From contig NZ_CP034142.1 of the NCBI RefSeq assembly GCF_003994855.1, positions 62,001 to 126,000 on the forward strand: 64,000 nt of DNA, given 5' to 3'. The notes below the pieces were generated by a model that was given only the letters and a program-made list of their open reading frames with translations, searched no databases and was not told the DNA's origin. This document shows positions 31,372-40,460 of the stretch, in pieces; the stretch's first letter is position 1; every line of letters begins with the position of its first letter. Made by a program: the position numbers and the translations under genes. This stretch comes from Marinobacter sp. NP-4(2019). GTDB taxonomy: Bacteria > Pseudomonadota > Gammaproteobacteria > Pseudomonadales > Oleiphilaceae.

Positions 31372-33417
31372 ATGAATAACCCATTATTGACCGACGACCT
31401 GTTGCCGAAGTTTGACCATGTTCGTACCGAACACATGGAAACGGCAATTGACCAGATTCTCAGCGAAAACCGCATGAAAATCGCCGAACTGGCGCAACAG
31501 GAAGATCCTACCTGGGACACCCTGGCGCAGCCCATGCAGGCCATGGAAGACAAACTGAGTAACGCCTGGTCGGTGATCTCTCACCTCAACGGGGTGATGA
31601 ACAACGACGACCTGCGCAAGGTCTACAAGAACTGCCTGGAAAAGCTCACTGAGTACAGCACCGAACTGAGCCAGAACGAGGCCCTGTGCAACGCCTACAA
31701 GAAACTGGCGGCGCGGGACGACTTCAACGACCTCAGCGAAGCCCAGCGCAAATCCATCGACAACACCCTGAGGGACTTCCACCTGGGTGGCGTTGACCTG
31801 CCGGCGGACAAGAAAAAGCAGTACGCCGACCTGTCCCGGGAACTGGCGGAACTGTCCAACCGGTTCAGCGACAACGTACTGGATGCCACCCAGCACTGGT
31901 ACAAGCACATCACCGAAATCGACCAACTGGCCGGTTTGCCAGAGAGCGCCATCGAGGGCGCCAAGCAAGCGGCGAAACAGAAAGAACTCGACGGTTACGT
32001 GATTACCCTCGACTTCCCCAGCTTCTTCCCGGTGATGACCTACTGCGACAACCGCGACCTGCGCCGCGAAGTCTATGAAGCCTTCGTGACCCGTGCCTCG
32101 GATATGGGACCGGACGCCGGTACCTGGGATAACACCCCGGTGATGGCGGAAATCCTCAAGCGTCGCCACGCTCTTGCCCAGTTGCTCGGCTTTGACAACT
32201 ACGCCGAACGCTCCCTGGCCACCAAGATGGCCCGCAATACCGACGAGGTGCTGGATTTCCTCAATCAGCTGGCGGCCAAGTCCAAGCCGGTGGCGGAGAA
32301 AGAGTTTGAAGAGCTGACGGCCTTTGCCCGGGACAGCCATGGCGTCGATGAACTGGAAGCCTGGGACGTTGGCTACTACAGCGAAAAGCTCCGCCAGCAG
32401 CGCTACGACATATCACCGGAAACCCTGCGCCCGTGGTTCCCCGTCAACAAGGTGGTACCGGGCCTGTTCGCCGTGGCTGAGAAGCTGTTTGATGTCCAGA
32501 TCGAAGCAAAGCCCGAGGTGGAAACCTGGCATGAAGATGCCACTGCCTACTGCATCAGCCGCAACGGCGAGCCAGTGGCCTGGTTCTACCTCGACCTCTA
32601 TGCCCGTCAGGGCAAGCGTGGCGGTGCCTGGATGGCGGATTGCCGGGTACGCTGGCGCAATCAGCGCGGTCACCTGCAGCTGCCGGTCGCGTTCCTGACC
32701 TGCAACTTCACCCCGCCGGTCAATGGCAAGCCGTCGCTGCTGACCCACGACGAGGTCACCACCCTGTTCCATGAGTTCGGCCATGGCCTGCACCACATGC
32801 TGACCCAGGTGGATGTCATCGACGTATCCGGCATCAACGGTGTGGCCTGGGATGCGGTGGAGCTGCCCAGCCAGTTTCTGGAAAACTGGTGCTGGAACCC
32901 GGAATCCCTGGCACTGATCGCCTCGCACCACGAAACCGGCGAACCGCTGCCCGAAGATCTGCTGCAGAAGCTGCTGGCGGCCAAGAACTTCCAGTCCGGT
33001 ATGGCCATGGTGCGCCAGCTGGAATTCTCCCTGTTCGATTTCCGCCTGCACGCGGAGTTCACCGGTGAAGCCCCCACCAACCCGCTGGATATGCACCGCA
33101 AGGTGCGGGAAGAAATCGCCGTGGTGCGGGCACCGGAATTCAACCGCTTCCCCAACAGCTTCTCCCACATCTTCGCCGGTGGTTACGCGGCGGGTTATTA
33201 CAGCTACAAGTGGGCGGAAGTACTGGCGGCGGATGCCTTCTCCCTGTTCGAGGAACGAGGTATCTTCGACCCGGAAACCGGCAAGTCATTCCTGCATAAT
33301 ATCCTGGAGAAAGGCGGCTCCCGGGAGCCCATGGAACTGTTCAAGGCCTTCCGCGGCCGCGAACCGCAGGTGGATGCGCTATTGAAACAAACCGGCATCA
33401 CGGACGACGCTGCTTGA
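31372..33417 (+). CDS. prlC: Oligopeptidase A
   Basis: 681 aa, the normal M3-family length. A cytosolic zinc metallopeptidase that degrades signal peptides and short peptides. The active site His467-Glu468-x-x-His471 lies in TTLFHEFGHGLHHML, with the further Glu ligand in the following helix region. The ATG follows GAGAAGGGG. In Pseudomonas the gamma carbonic anhydrase gene is its upstream neighbour; here the island separates them. The YheV-like gene follows 30 bp downstream. Confidence 0.97.
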   Translation: MNNPLLTDDLLPKFDHVRTEHMETAIDQILSENRMKIAELAQQEDPTWDTLAQPMQAMEDKLSNAWSVISHLNGVMNNDDLRKVYKNCLEKLTEYSTELSQNEALCNAYKKLAARDDFNDLSEAQRKSIDNTLRDFHLGGVDLPADKKKQYADLSRELAELSNRFSDNVLDATQHWYKHITEIDQLAGLPESAIEGAKQAAKQKELDGYVITLDFPSFFPVMTYCDNRDLRREVYEAFVTRASDMGPDAGTWDNTPVMAEILKRRHALAQLLGFDNYAERSLATKMARNTDEVLDFLNQLAAKSKPVAEKEFEELTAFARDSHGVDELEAWDVGYYSEKLRQQRYDISPETLRPWFPVNKVVPGLFAVAEKLFDVQIEAKPEVETWHEDATAYCISRNGEPVAWFYLDLYARQGKRGGAWMADCRVRWRNQRGHLQLPVAFLTCNFTPPVNGKPSLLTHDEVTTLFHEFGHGLHHMLTQVDVIDVSGINGVAWDAVELPSQFLENWCWNPESLALIASHHETGEPLPEDLLQKLLAAKNFQSGMAMVRQLEFSLFDFRLHAEFTGEAPTNPLDMHRKVREEIAVVRAPEFNRFPNSFSHIFAGGYAAGYYSYKWAEVLAADAFSLFEERGIFDPETGKSFLHNILEKGGSREPMELFKAFRGREPQVDALLKQTGITDDAA

Positions 33418-33447
33418 TCACCAAGGCCCGAATACTGGAGTAATCTT

Positions 33448-33699
33448 ATGGCGAGTCCAAAACGCTTCATCGCCGGCGCCGTCTGCCCCCGCTGTGCGGA
33501 GATGGACAAAATCAAGATGTTCACCACCGACGATGGTGACCAGGTCCGCGAATGCGTGGCCTGTGGTTTCACCGATGCGGTGTCCGACACCGAACAGCCG
33601 GCCAATCCCGAACTCGAAACCCGGGTTAACAAGCGCGGCAACGAAGACGACCATACGGTCAAGCAGGTGGTGTTTTTTAAGGCTGGCTCTGAGGACTGA
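33448..33699 (+). CDS. YheV-like zinc ribbon protein
   Basis: 83 aa. Two Cys pairs, CPRC (near residue 13) and CVACGF (near residue 36), form a zinc ribbon followed by an acidic tail. It matches the YheV family, small proteins of unknown role encoded just after prlC in many gammaproteobacteria. GGAG precedes the ATG. The gene ends before two large hairpins, B and C. Confidence 0.88.
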   Translation: MASPKRFIAGAVCPRCAEMDKIKMFTTDDGDQVRECVACGFTDAVSDTEQPANPELETRVNKRGNEDDHTVKQVVFFKAGSED

Positions 33700-33750
33700 C
33701 TTTGGTCTGACTTCTGGGGGGTGACCTCGTAGCCTGGTTGATTGGGGGAT

Positions 33751-33830
33751 GAGAGGGTCTGGGGGAACCTTTCCAAAACGGAGAAACGTGGTTTCTTTGA
33801 ATGTTTTGGAAAGGTTCCCCAGACCCTCTC
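33751..33830. repeat. Long hairpin B (28-29-bp arms)
   Basis: Arms 33751-33779 and 33803-33830 are complementary except for one bulged G; they begin GAGAGGGTCT and meet the loop at CCAAAAC / GTTTTGG. The 23-nt loop 33780-33802 starts GGAGAAACGTGG and is the exact reverse complement of the loop of hairpin C. It lies between convergent genes and may end transcription of the YheV-like gene. Confidence 0.9.
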
Positions 33831-33924
33831 TTCTTGATCACTCAGATATCGCTTTGGTGCGTTTATCCGGCAGAACCGCTGTTAGCTTCTCCAGTTCTTT
33901 CTAGCGATTCCTTTGGTGCCTGAC

Positions 33925-34003
33925 GTGAGGGTGGGGGTATCGGGGTCAAAACATTCAAAGAAACCACGTTTCTCCGTTTTGACCCCGATACCCCTACCCT
34001 CAC
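33925..34003. repeat. Long hairpin C (28-bp arms), loop inverted relative to B
   Basis: Arms 33925-33952 and 33976-34003 pair at 27 of 28 positions, the exception being a G-T that would be a G-U wobble in RNA. The arm sequence (GTGAGGGTGGGGG...) is unrelated to hairpin B except for the final CAAAAC. The 23-nt loop 33953-33975 starts ATTCAAAGAAACC, the exact reverse complement of the B loop. Confidence 0.9.
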
Positions 34004-34045
34004 AACCCCCCAACCAGGCAGGCTACAAGAAGGAATCCACCAAAC

Positions 34046-35368
34046 TCAGAGAACCATAGCCGCCAACCACCCAAAGCCAAGCAGCGGCAGGTTGTAGTGC
34101 AGGAAGGTAGGCACCACGGTGTCCCAGATGTGGTTGTGCTGGCCGTCGACGTTGAGGCCGGCGGTGGGGCCGAGGGTGGAATCGGAGGCCGGGGAACCGG
34201 CGTCACCGAGGGCGCCGGCGGTACCGACCAGGGCGACGATGGCCAGTGGGCTGAAGCCCATTTCCAGGGCCAGGGGTACGTACAGGGCGGCGATGATGGG
34301 GATGGTGGAGAACGATGAGCCGATGCCCATGGTGATCAGCAGGCCCACCACCAGCATCAGTAAGGCGGCCATGGCCTTGTTGTCACCGATGGTGGCGACC
34401 GAACTTTCCACCAGGGTGGCGATTTCGCCGGTTTCGCGCATGACTTCGGCGAAGCCGGAGGCGGCGATCATGATGAAGCCGATCATTGCCAGCATTTTCA
34501 TGCCCTCGGTGAACAGATCATCGGCTTCTTTCCACTTCACAACTCCGGACAGGTTGAACAGCACGAAGCCGGCCAGCGCGCCAAGGATCATTGAGCCCAG
34601 CCAGAGCTGGACGACAAACGCGGTGACGATGGCAATCAGGGCCATGAACAGGGTGCGACCGTTGTACTGGATGTTGACCCGCTCGGTTTTTTCGATGGTG
34701 TCCATGTTGTATTTGCGGTCGCCACGGTAGCTGAAGAACACCGCTACCAGCAGGCCACAGAGCATGCCCAGGGCCGGCAGTGCCATGGCGGACATGACGT
34801 TCAGGTCGGTGGCATCGACGCCGTTGTCACCGACATTGGCCAGCAGGATCTCGTTCAGGTAGATGCCGCCGAAACCGACCGGCAGGAACATGTACGGGGT
34901 GATCAGGCCGAAGGTCAGAACGCAGGCCACCAGGCGGCGATCCATGTTCAGTTTGGCCATCACATACAGCAGCGGCGGTACCACCAGCGGGATGAAGGCA
35001 ATGTGGATCGGCAGGATGTTCTGGGACGAGATGGCGATGGCCAGCAGCAGACCCACAATAAGAAAACGGATGCCGCCGACGGCTTTGCCTTCGTCCTGCT
35101 TGCCCACCAGAGCCAGGGCTTTGTCCGCCAGGGCGTGGGCAAGGCCGGATTTGCCAATGGCAACGGCAAATGCGCCCAGGGTGGCGTAGGACAGTGCGAC
35201 TGTGGCACCGCCGCCGAGACCGTTATTGAAGGCTTCGATGGTGGCTTCCAACGGCAGCCCGGCGATCAGACCACCGGCAACCGCACCGATGATCAGGGCG
35301 ACGACAACGTGAATGCGGCACAAACTCAGGACGAGCATGATGGCGACCGCAGCGACAACGGCATTCAT
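34046..35368 (-). CDS. Na+/H+ antiporter family transporter
   Basis: 440 aa, about 11-12 membrane segments starting at residue 5. GDAGSPASDSTLGPTAGLN near residue 395 and the repeated GxGxxF-type glycine-rich helices (GIGSSFSTIPIIAALYVPL) are typical of the NhaC/YuiF-like Na+/H+ antiporter family of the ion transporter superfamily. Substrate may be sodium/proton or an organic anion; the sequence does not decide. ATG follows GGAG. It is transcribed toward the B and C hairpins. Confidence 0.82.
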   Translation of the reverse strand: MNAVVAAVAIMLVLSLCRIHVVVALIIGAVAGGLIAGLPLEATIEAFNNGLGGGATVALSYATLGAFAVAIGKSGLAHALADKALALVGKQDEGKAVGGIRFLIVGLLLAIAISSQNILPIHIAFIPLVVPPLLYVMAKLNMDRRLVACVLTFGLITPYMFLPVGFGGIYLNEILLANVGDNGVDATDLNVMSAMALPALGMLCGLLVAVFFSYRGDRKYNMDTIEKTERVNIQYNGRTLFMALIAIVTAFVVQLWLGSMILGALAGFVLFNLSGVVKWKEADDLFTEGMKMLAMIGFIMIAASGFAEVMRETGEIATLVESSVATIGDNKAMAALLMLVVGLLITMGIGSSFSTIPIIAALYVPLALEMGFSPLAIVALVGTAGALGDAGSPASDSTLGPTAGLNVDGQHNHIWDTVVPTFLHYNLPLLGFGWLAAMVL

Positions 35369-35482
35369 GGCAAAACTCCGGGTAGGAATTAACGGTTTAT
35401 CCGACCCCTTGTGAGGGTCGGCGTCGTAAAAAGCGCGCTAATGTGCAGGAAATCATCGCTCCAGTCAAAAACCGGGCGGATT

Positions 35483-35713
35483 TCAGTCGTCACTGATCCT
35501 GGAAAAACGGGGTACCTGTTCGCCGGCAACCTCGACGGTTTCCTGGAACATGGACAGTGGCCTTACCCAGAGGCTGTGGTCGCCATACAGGCATCGGTAA
35601 ACCACCATTTTTTCCTCGGTTTCACTGTGGCGGGCGATATCGATGACCTGATAATCCTTGCCCTTGTAGTGGCGGTAGCGCCCTGGCGTAATCTCCGTTT
35701 TCCTTTCGGTCAT
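35483..35713 (-). CDS. DUF1653 protein
   Basis: 76 aa. GRYRHYKGKDYQVIDIARHS, then YRCLYGDHSLWVRPLSMFQE match the DUF1653 family, a small beta-barrel-like protein of unknown function. GGAG precedes the ATG. It is separated by 115 bp from the antiporter gene on the same strand. Confidence 0.9.
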   Translation of the reverse strand: MTERKTEITPGRYRHYKGKDYQVIDIARHSETEEKMVVYRCLYGDHSLWVRPLSMFQETVEVAGEQVPRFSRISDD

Positions 35714-35871
35714 GCGTGGTCTCCGGGCGTTGTGTGAGGTTTATGTTACAGGCAGGCGAACATCCGCCGGTAAGCGTCTAAACTTATCACCAATCTGGCA
35801 AGGATGCATAAGGGTCGTGTTGCTCTGGCCGCAACTCAGAATCACTGACACCGGGCACCGGATATCCGTTT

Positions 35872-37692
35872 ATGAATCAGCCAGCCTATCGCTTCTGCCC
35901 ATGGCTCCTCCTTATGATGGTGCTTTGGGGGCCCGCTTGCCTGAAAGCTGAAACCGCGAAGTTCGCCTGGCTGGAAGACGTCGGTACTGCCCTGTCGATC
36001 GACGAGGTAAAGGCACTGCCAGAGCATCGCTGGCAATCATTTGATCCCGCCAATGTTTTAAACCTGGGCTTCAGTGATGGCACTTTCTGGCTGAAGGTGA
36101 GTGTCCCACCCGAGCTGGAGAACCGGCTTCTGGAGGTCGGCTATCCGCTGCTGGATGAGGTGTTGGTATTCTGGCTACGGCGGGGTGACGTTGTGCAGAC
36201 GCACCGGACGGGGGATCGACTGGTTTTTAACAGCCGCCCGGTTCTGCATCGTCATTTCGTGTTTCCGGTGCCGTCAGACACCGAAGCGGTTACTGCGTAT
36301 GTGCGTGTGAAAACGCAGGGTTCGGTCCAGATTCCCATCAGGGTTGTGCCCTCAGAGCAGTTCCTGGCCGAGGAGCAATTGTCTTATGGGTGGCAGGCTG
36401 TGTTTCTGGGCATTATGGTGGCGATGGCCCTGTACAACTTTTTTGTGTTCCTGATTGTTCGCCACCCCACTTACCTCTGGTACGTGCTGACAGTGTTGGC
36501 GGCCGCGATGGTTTGGCTCAATTTTAATGGCCTGCTGTTTCAGTGGCTGTGGCCGGATATGCCGATCCTCAATCGGTATGTCACGGCGCCCATTATTTCT
36601 CTCAATATTGCCTTTGCGTCCTTGTTCACCATGAGTTTTCTGTCGCTGCGACGCGTCAGTCCACTCGCTTTTCGCCTGTTTCAGGGGGTGATTGCACTGG
36701 CCGTATTTACGTTTCTCTTCGGGCTGTTCGGCTCCTACCAGACCAGTACGATTATTGTTAGCGCGTTTGGGGTCATTGTGACGCCCCTGGCCTGGCTCGT
36801 GGGTCTTTGGGTGTGGCGTCAGGGTCAGATACTTGCCGGTTTCTATGTGCTGGCCTGGACCCCTTTGTTATTGGGACACCTGGTTCTGGCGGTCAGTAAA
36901 CTGGGCTATCTGCCCAGCACCTTTGTGACCGACTTTGCCCCGCAATTCGGTGTAGCACTGGAGGTTATCCTGCTTTCGTTTGCCCTGGCCTATCGCATCA
37001 ATCTGGAGCGGCAGCGGCGCCAGGAGGCCCAGGAGTATGCCCTGACAGTTCAACGCCAGGCGACTCAAATGCTGGAGACCCGTGTGCAGGAGCGAACCGA
37101 GGAACTGGAACGGGCCAATGAGCAGCTTAAGGCCATCTCGCTCACCGATGGTCTGACTCAGGTGGCCAATCGCCGGCGTTTCGATGAAAGGCTCGCGGAG
37201 GAGTGGAAAAGGGCCAGTCGACAGAGACACCCGCTGTCTTTGCTGATGCTGGATATTGACCACTTCAAACAGGTTAATGATCAGTTAGGGCACCTGGTTG
37301 GAGATGACTGCCTGGTCGGCGTAGCCAGCCTGTGTGCGAATGAAATTCAGCGTTCCGGCGATTTGCTCGCCCGTTATGGCGGTGAAGAATTCAGTGTGTT
37401 GTTGCCGGCCACCTCCGGGCAGGGTGCCCGGAATGTGGCCGAGCGGCTGCGAAAAATCATTGCCGAGAACCCGGTTTATCCCGGCGATGGCGCCGGCCCG
37501 GTCAAGCTGACCGTCAGTATCGGCGTAGCCACCATGACACCAGACAACAACACCGGACCAGAGGCGCTCATCCGGCGGGCGGATGAGGCGCTCTATCAGG
37601 CCAAGGAAACCGGTCGTAACCGGGTGGTTGAGTGGCTCAGTTCTTCAGTTTGTAGCGCCCCGGACCCAGAAAAACCAGGGCAATCGCGGTAA
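35872..37692 (+). CDS. 7TM-DISM sensor diguanylate cyclase
   Basis: 606 aa. A signal peptide (to about residue 26) leads to a periplasmic 7TMR-DISM extracellular domain (about 40-160, WLKVSVPPE, then DEVLVFWLRRG), seven membrane helices (about 180-385), a short coiled coil (390-425) and a GGDEF domain. The active site reads GGEEF at 503-507, and an RxxD inhibitory site (R494-S-G-D497) lies exactly five residues before it, so both catalysis and c-di-GMP feedback are expected. The C-terminus overlaps the convergent DoxX gene by 56 bp. Confidence 0.93.
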   Translation: MNQPAYRFCPWLLLMMVLWGPACLKAETAKFAWLEDVGTALSIDEVKALPEHRWQSFDPANVLNLGFSDGTFWLKVSVPPELENRLLEVGYPLLDEVLVFWLRRGDVVQTHRTGDRLVFNSRPVLHRHFVFPVPSDTEAVTAYVRVKTQGSVQIPIRVVPSEQFLAEEQLSYGWQAVFLGIMVAMALYNFFVFLIVRHPTYLWYVLTVLAAAMVWLNFNGLLFQWLWPDMPILNRYVTAPIISLNIAFASLFTMSFLSLRRVSPLAFRLFQGVIALAVFTFLFGLFGSYQTSTIIVSAFGVIVTPLAWLVGLWVWRQGQILAGFYVLAWTPLLLGHLVLAVSKLGYLPSTFVTDFAPQFGVALEVILLSFALAYRINLERQRRQEAQEYALTVQRQATQMLETRVQERTEELERANEQLKAISLTDGLTQVANRRRFDERLAEEWKRASRQRHPLSLLMLDIDHFKQVNDQLGHLVGDDCLVGVASLCANEIQRSGDLLARYGGEEFSVLLPATSGQGARNVAERLRKIIAENPVYPGDGAGPVKLTVSIGVATMTPDNNTGPEALIRRADEALYQAKETGRNRVVEWLSSSVCSAPDPEKPGQSR

Positions 37693-38023
37693 ACAGGAAG
37701 AATCCCTGCAGTTCCAGTGCCCAGCCACCGCTGCTACCCAGGGCCAGCAGTTCATGGCCGTGGACGAGCGCAATGGCGACCAGCATGTTGAAGGCAATCA
37801 ACAAGGCTCCGATGCGGGTCTGGTAGCCGAGGATTACCATCAGCGGCGCCAGCAGCTCGCCGATAAACACGCCGTAAGCGAAGATCGCCGGAATGCCAAG
37901 GCTGGCCAGCTGGCCTTCGATGAAACCGGTGCCGTGGATCAGCTTGGCAATGCCATGAAACAGCATGAGCCCGCCCAGGGTCAGGCGGATAATCAATTTT
38001 CCTAGGTCTGCGTTGTCCAACAA
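37637..38023 (-). CDS. DoxX family membrane protein
   Basis: 128 aa, four membrane helices. The N-terminal LIIRLTLGGLMLFHGIAKLI and FIGELLAPLMVILGYQTRIGALLI match the DoxX family. The start is TTG after a strong GGAGG. Its 3' end overlaps the GGDEF gene tail to tail. Function of the family is uncertain (redox or membrane-stress roles have been proposed). Confidence 0.9.
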   Translation of the reverse strand: MLDNADLGKLIIRLTLGGLMLFHGIAKLIHGTGFIEGQLASLGIPAIFAYGVFIGELLAPLMVILGYQTRIGALLIAFNMLVAIALVHGHELLALGSSGGWALELQGFFLFTAIALVFLGPGRYKLKN

Positions 38024-38085
38024 GGGAACCTCCGTCAGGTAAACAAGGGGTGGTGGTGTTCAGGAAGGTGCTAGATTACCCGCAA

Positions 38086-38772
38086 TCAGAGGCCGTTGCC
38101 CAGAGAGAAACGGATGTGATTCCTGACCAGGAGGTTTTCCCAGTATTGCCGCATCCAGTCCCAGGCGGCATTTTGTGCGTGCTCGACGAAGGGGTCGAGG
38201 TTGAGTTCGTAGTAATCCGGTGTGCCTGCGATCTGTAAGACCGTCAGGGTAATGGCTTCGTCGAGCTCGTTGGCGAAGGGTTCGCCAATCAATTGGTGGG
38301 CCAGCAGGTTGGCTTGCGTTGCTTCGATGTCCACCAGGTCGCTGGCGCGGATGGAACGGTTGTTCTCATACATTTCCTCCATCAGCCGATGACAGAGATA
38401 AGCCCGGATCAGCAGGCCATCGAGGCCATCGTAACGCACCAGCAGTACCGATGGTTGGGTAAAGTACCGAATTGCTGCATCAATGAATGGGGCGAACAGG
38501 TCAGACTTTCCGGCTTCACGGGCGCAGGCTTCCACGCACTCGATCAGTCGGGGAGCCATCTCAATGTACTCCACGGCGAACTGGAACAGGCAGGTAGCCG
38601 GCTGGTAACCGTCGATGGTGATTGTGGCAGGCAGCGACGATGCCTTTTCTCCCAGTTGCCGGAGAAAAGTGCCGGAGTGGGCTTCCTGCCGTCGTGCCTG
38701 ATCAATAATGTCTAGGACTACCTGTGGTGTCATGTCAGGAGATGCCGGTGTCTGAACGAATTGAGGTCGCAA
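38086..38772 (-). CDS. Conserved hypothetical protein
   Basis: 228 aa from a TTG start with a GGGAGG site; starts at 38835 (TTG) and 38733 (ATG) are in the same frame. Mostly helical and acidic, without signal peptide, membrane segment or known motif. The pattern VEYIEMAPRLIECVEACARE, then RYFTQPSVLLVRYDGLDGLL suggests a folded soluble domain. Unrecognised. It lies 63 bp upstream of the DoxX gene on the same strand. Confidence 0.7.
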   Translation of the reverse strand: MRPQFVQTPASPDMTPQVVLDIIDQARRQEAHSGTFLRQLGEKASSLPATITIDGYQPATCLFQFAVEYIEMAPRLIECVEACAREAGKSDLFAPFIDAAIRYFTQPSVLLVRYDGLDGLLIRAYLCHRLMEEMYENNRSIRASDLVDIEATQANLLAHQLIGEPFANELDEAITLTVLQIAGTPDYYELNLDPFVEHAQNAAWDWMRQYWENLLVRNHIRFSLGNGL

Positions 38773-38928
38773 GGCGCCTCCCGTTATTCGCAAAGGTCGT
38801 GAGAGGCAGGTGAGCTGGGTTGGCAACCGCGGCAAGCCTGCCGTTTACGACAATTGTAGTCCAGATTTACTTGCCTGCTTCCGGCGCACCATGAAAATCG
38901 GGCCATGTAATATTTGCCTGGTTTCCTG

Positions 38929-40245
38929 TTACCGGGAGTCGAACCAGCGGCCATGGCGTGTGTGGGAGAGAAACAGCCAGCCCATACTTACGGCACGGGC
39001 CAGCATCAGGCTGATCAGTGAAAACCAGAGGCCGTGGTTTCCCCAGCCCGTGGTCAGCCACCACACCGGCAGGAAGATGAACAGCGCGGAGAACAGCATG
39101 GTGTTCTGCATGTCCCGGGTTCGTGTGGCACCGATAAACACACCATCCAGCAGGTAACCCCAGACGGCGGCGAATGGCAGCATCCATAGCCAGGGCAAAT
39201 ACTGCCAGGCGGTTGTACGCACCTCTTCGATGCCGGTCAACAGGCTGACCAGGAAACGTCCGCCCAGGACAAACGCCGCAGTGAACAGCAAGGACCCCCA
39301 CAGGGACCAGCGCAAAGCGGCGCGGAAAACCACCCGGAATCGGCGTCGGCTGCCTTTACCCACCGCCTCCCCGATCAGGGCCTCGGCGGCGTTGGCGAAG
39401 CCATCCAGGCCGTTGGAAATGACCAGCAGGAATGTCAGTAGGACCGCATTGGCGGCCAGGATGGTATCTCCCTGGCGGGCACCCTGTGCGGTGAAGAAGG
39501 CCAGGACCAGCAGCAGTGCGACGGTTCGCACCATGATGTACCGGTTAACCTGCAGAATGCGCAGGTAGTCCGCCAGGTGTCCCAGCAGGGCACGATTGAA
39601 GGATTGCCCGGGGGGCATTCGTAGCAGTACCAGGCGAAAACCAATCGCTGCGGCGGAGTACTCGGCGATGACCGTGGCGGCGGCGACGCCCTGACTATTC
39701 CAGCCGAGAACTGTCACGAACAGCACATCCAGCACGATATTCAGGCTGTTTGCCACGATCAGCATAATCATCGGCGCCCGCGGAAACTGGGTGCCTATCA
39801 ACCAGCCCACCAGCGTGTATTGGCACAGTACGGCAGGCGCACTCCAGATTCGTATGGCGGCGTAATCCGCGGCCAGTTCCGCCACCCGCTCACTAGGGTT
39901 CATCAGGGTCAGGCCAATACTGATCAGAGGCTTGTGGAAGGCGATCAGCAGCACGCCGATGCCAGTCGCCAGTATGATGGAGCGCAACAGCAGGGCGATC
40001 TGGGCGAATTCATCACGCCGGCCCCAGGCCTGGGCCGAAAGGCCGGTGGTGCCCATGCGCATGAAGCCGAATGTCCAGTAAAGGATACTGAACAGGTTGG
40101 CACCGACCGCAACCGCCCCCAGGTACTGCGGGCTCTCCAGGTGACCAAGCACGGCGGTATCCACCAGCCCCAGCAGGGGGACGGTGAGATTGGTGAGCAT
40201 CAGCGGCCAGGCCAGGGCCCAAAGCCGTTGATCCGTCTTGGCCAA
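38929..40245 (-). CDS. MATE family efflux transporter (DinF-like)
   Basis: 438 aa with twelve membrane helices. WPLMLTNLTVPLLGLVDTAV and the second-half copy ANAVLLTFLLVISNGLDGFA are MATE signatures; the DinF branch fits best. It exports cationic compounds using a sodium or proton gradient. Translation apparently starts at TTG 40245 without a clear ribosome binding site, so the start is uncertain. It is divergent from the cox cluster. Confidence 0.9.
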   Translation of the reverse strand: MAKTDQRLWALAWPLMLTNLTVPLLGLVDTAVLGHLESPQYLGAVAVGANLFSILYWTFGFMRMGTTGLSAQAWGRRDEFAQIALLLRSIILATGIGVLLIAFHKPLISIGLTLMNPSERVAELAADYAAIRIWSAPAVLCQYTLVGWLIGTQFPRAPMIMLIVANSLNIVLDVLFVTVLGWNSQGVAAATVIAEYSAAAIGFRLVLLRMPPGQSFNRALLGHLADYLRILQVNRYIMVRTVALLLVLAFFTAQGARQGDTILAANAVLLTFLLVISNGLDGFANAAEALIGEAVGKGSRRRFRVVFRAALRWSLWGSLLFTAAFVLGGRFLVSLLTGIEEVRTTAWQYLPWLWMLPFAAVWGYLLDGVFIGATRTRDMQNTMLFSALFIFLPVWWLTTGWGNHGLWFSLISLMLARAVSMGWLFLSHTRHGRWFDSR

Positions 40246-40264
40246 CGGGAGTCTTTTATGTGAT

Positions 40265-40292
40265 TTGATTATTAAATTCCTGGTTTTATAAC
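40265..40292 (+). promoter_or_regulatory. Candidate sigma-70 promoter of the cox cluster
   Basis: TTGATT, 16 nt, TATAAC. A second TATACT at 40335-40340 has no good -35 element. Both lie in the divergent gap between the MATE gene and coxB. Confidence 0.35.
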
Positions 40293-40460
40293 GTTTAGGT
40301 TTAGTCGGTGTTTAGCGTTTTCTTGATCTGTGTCTATACTCAACCCTGAGTTATCCATAAGCAGACTTCCACTCTGGCCTGACTGGTGTGTGCGAGCTCC
40401 GTCAGAACAGAGGGATTGAACGCAAAATCCGACAAGAATAACACTCTGTGGAGACACAGT

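Noticed and set aside
31119..31379. Short frames across hairpin A
   Set aside because: Two mirror-image frames of similar peptide content arise from the palindrome itself.
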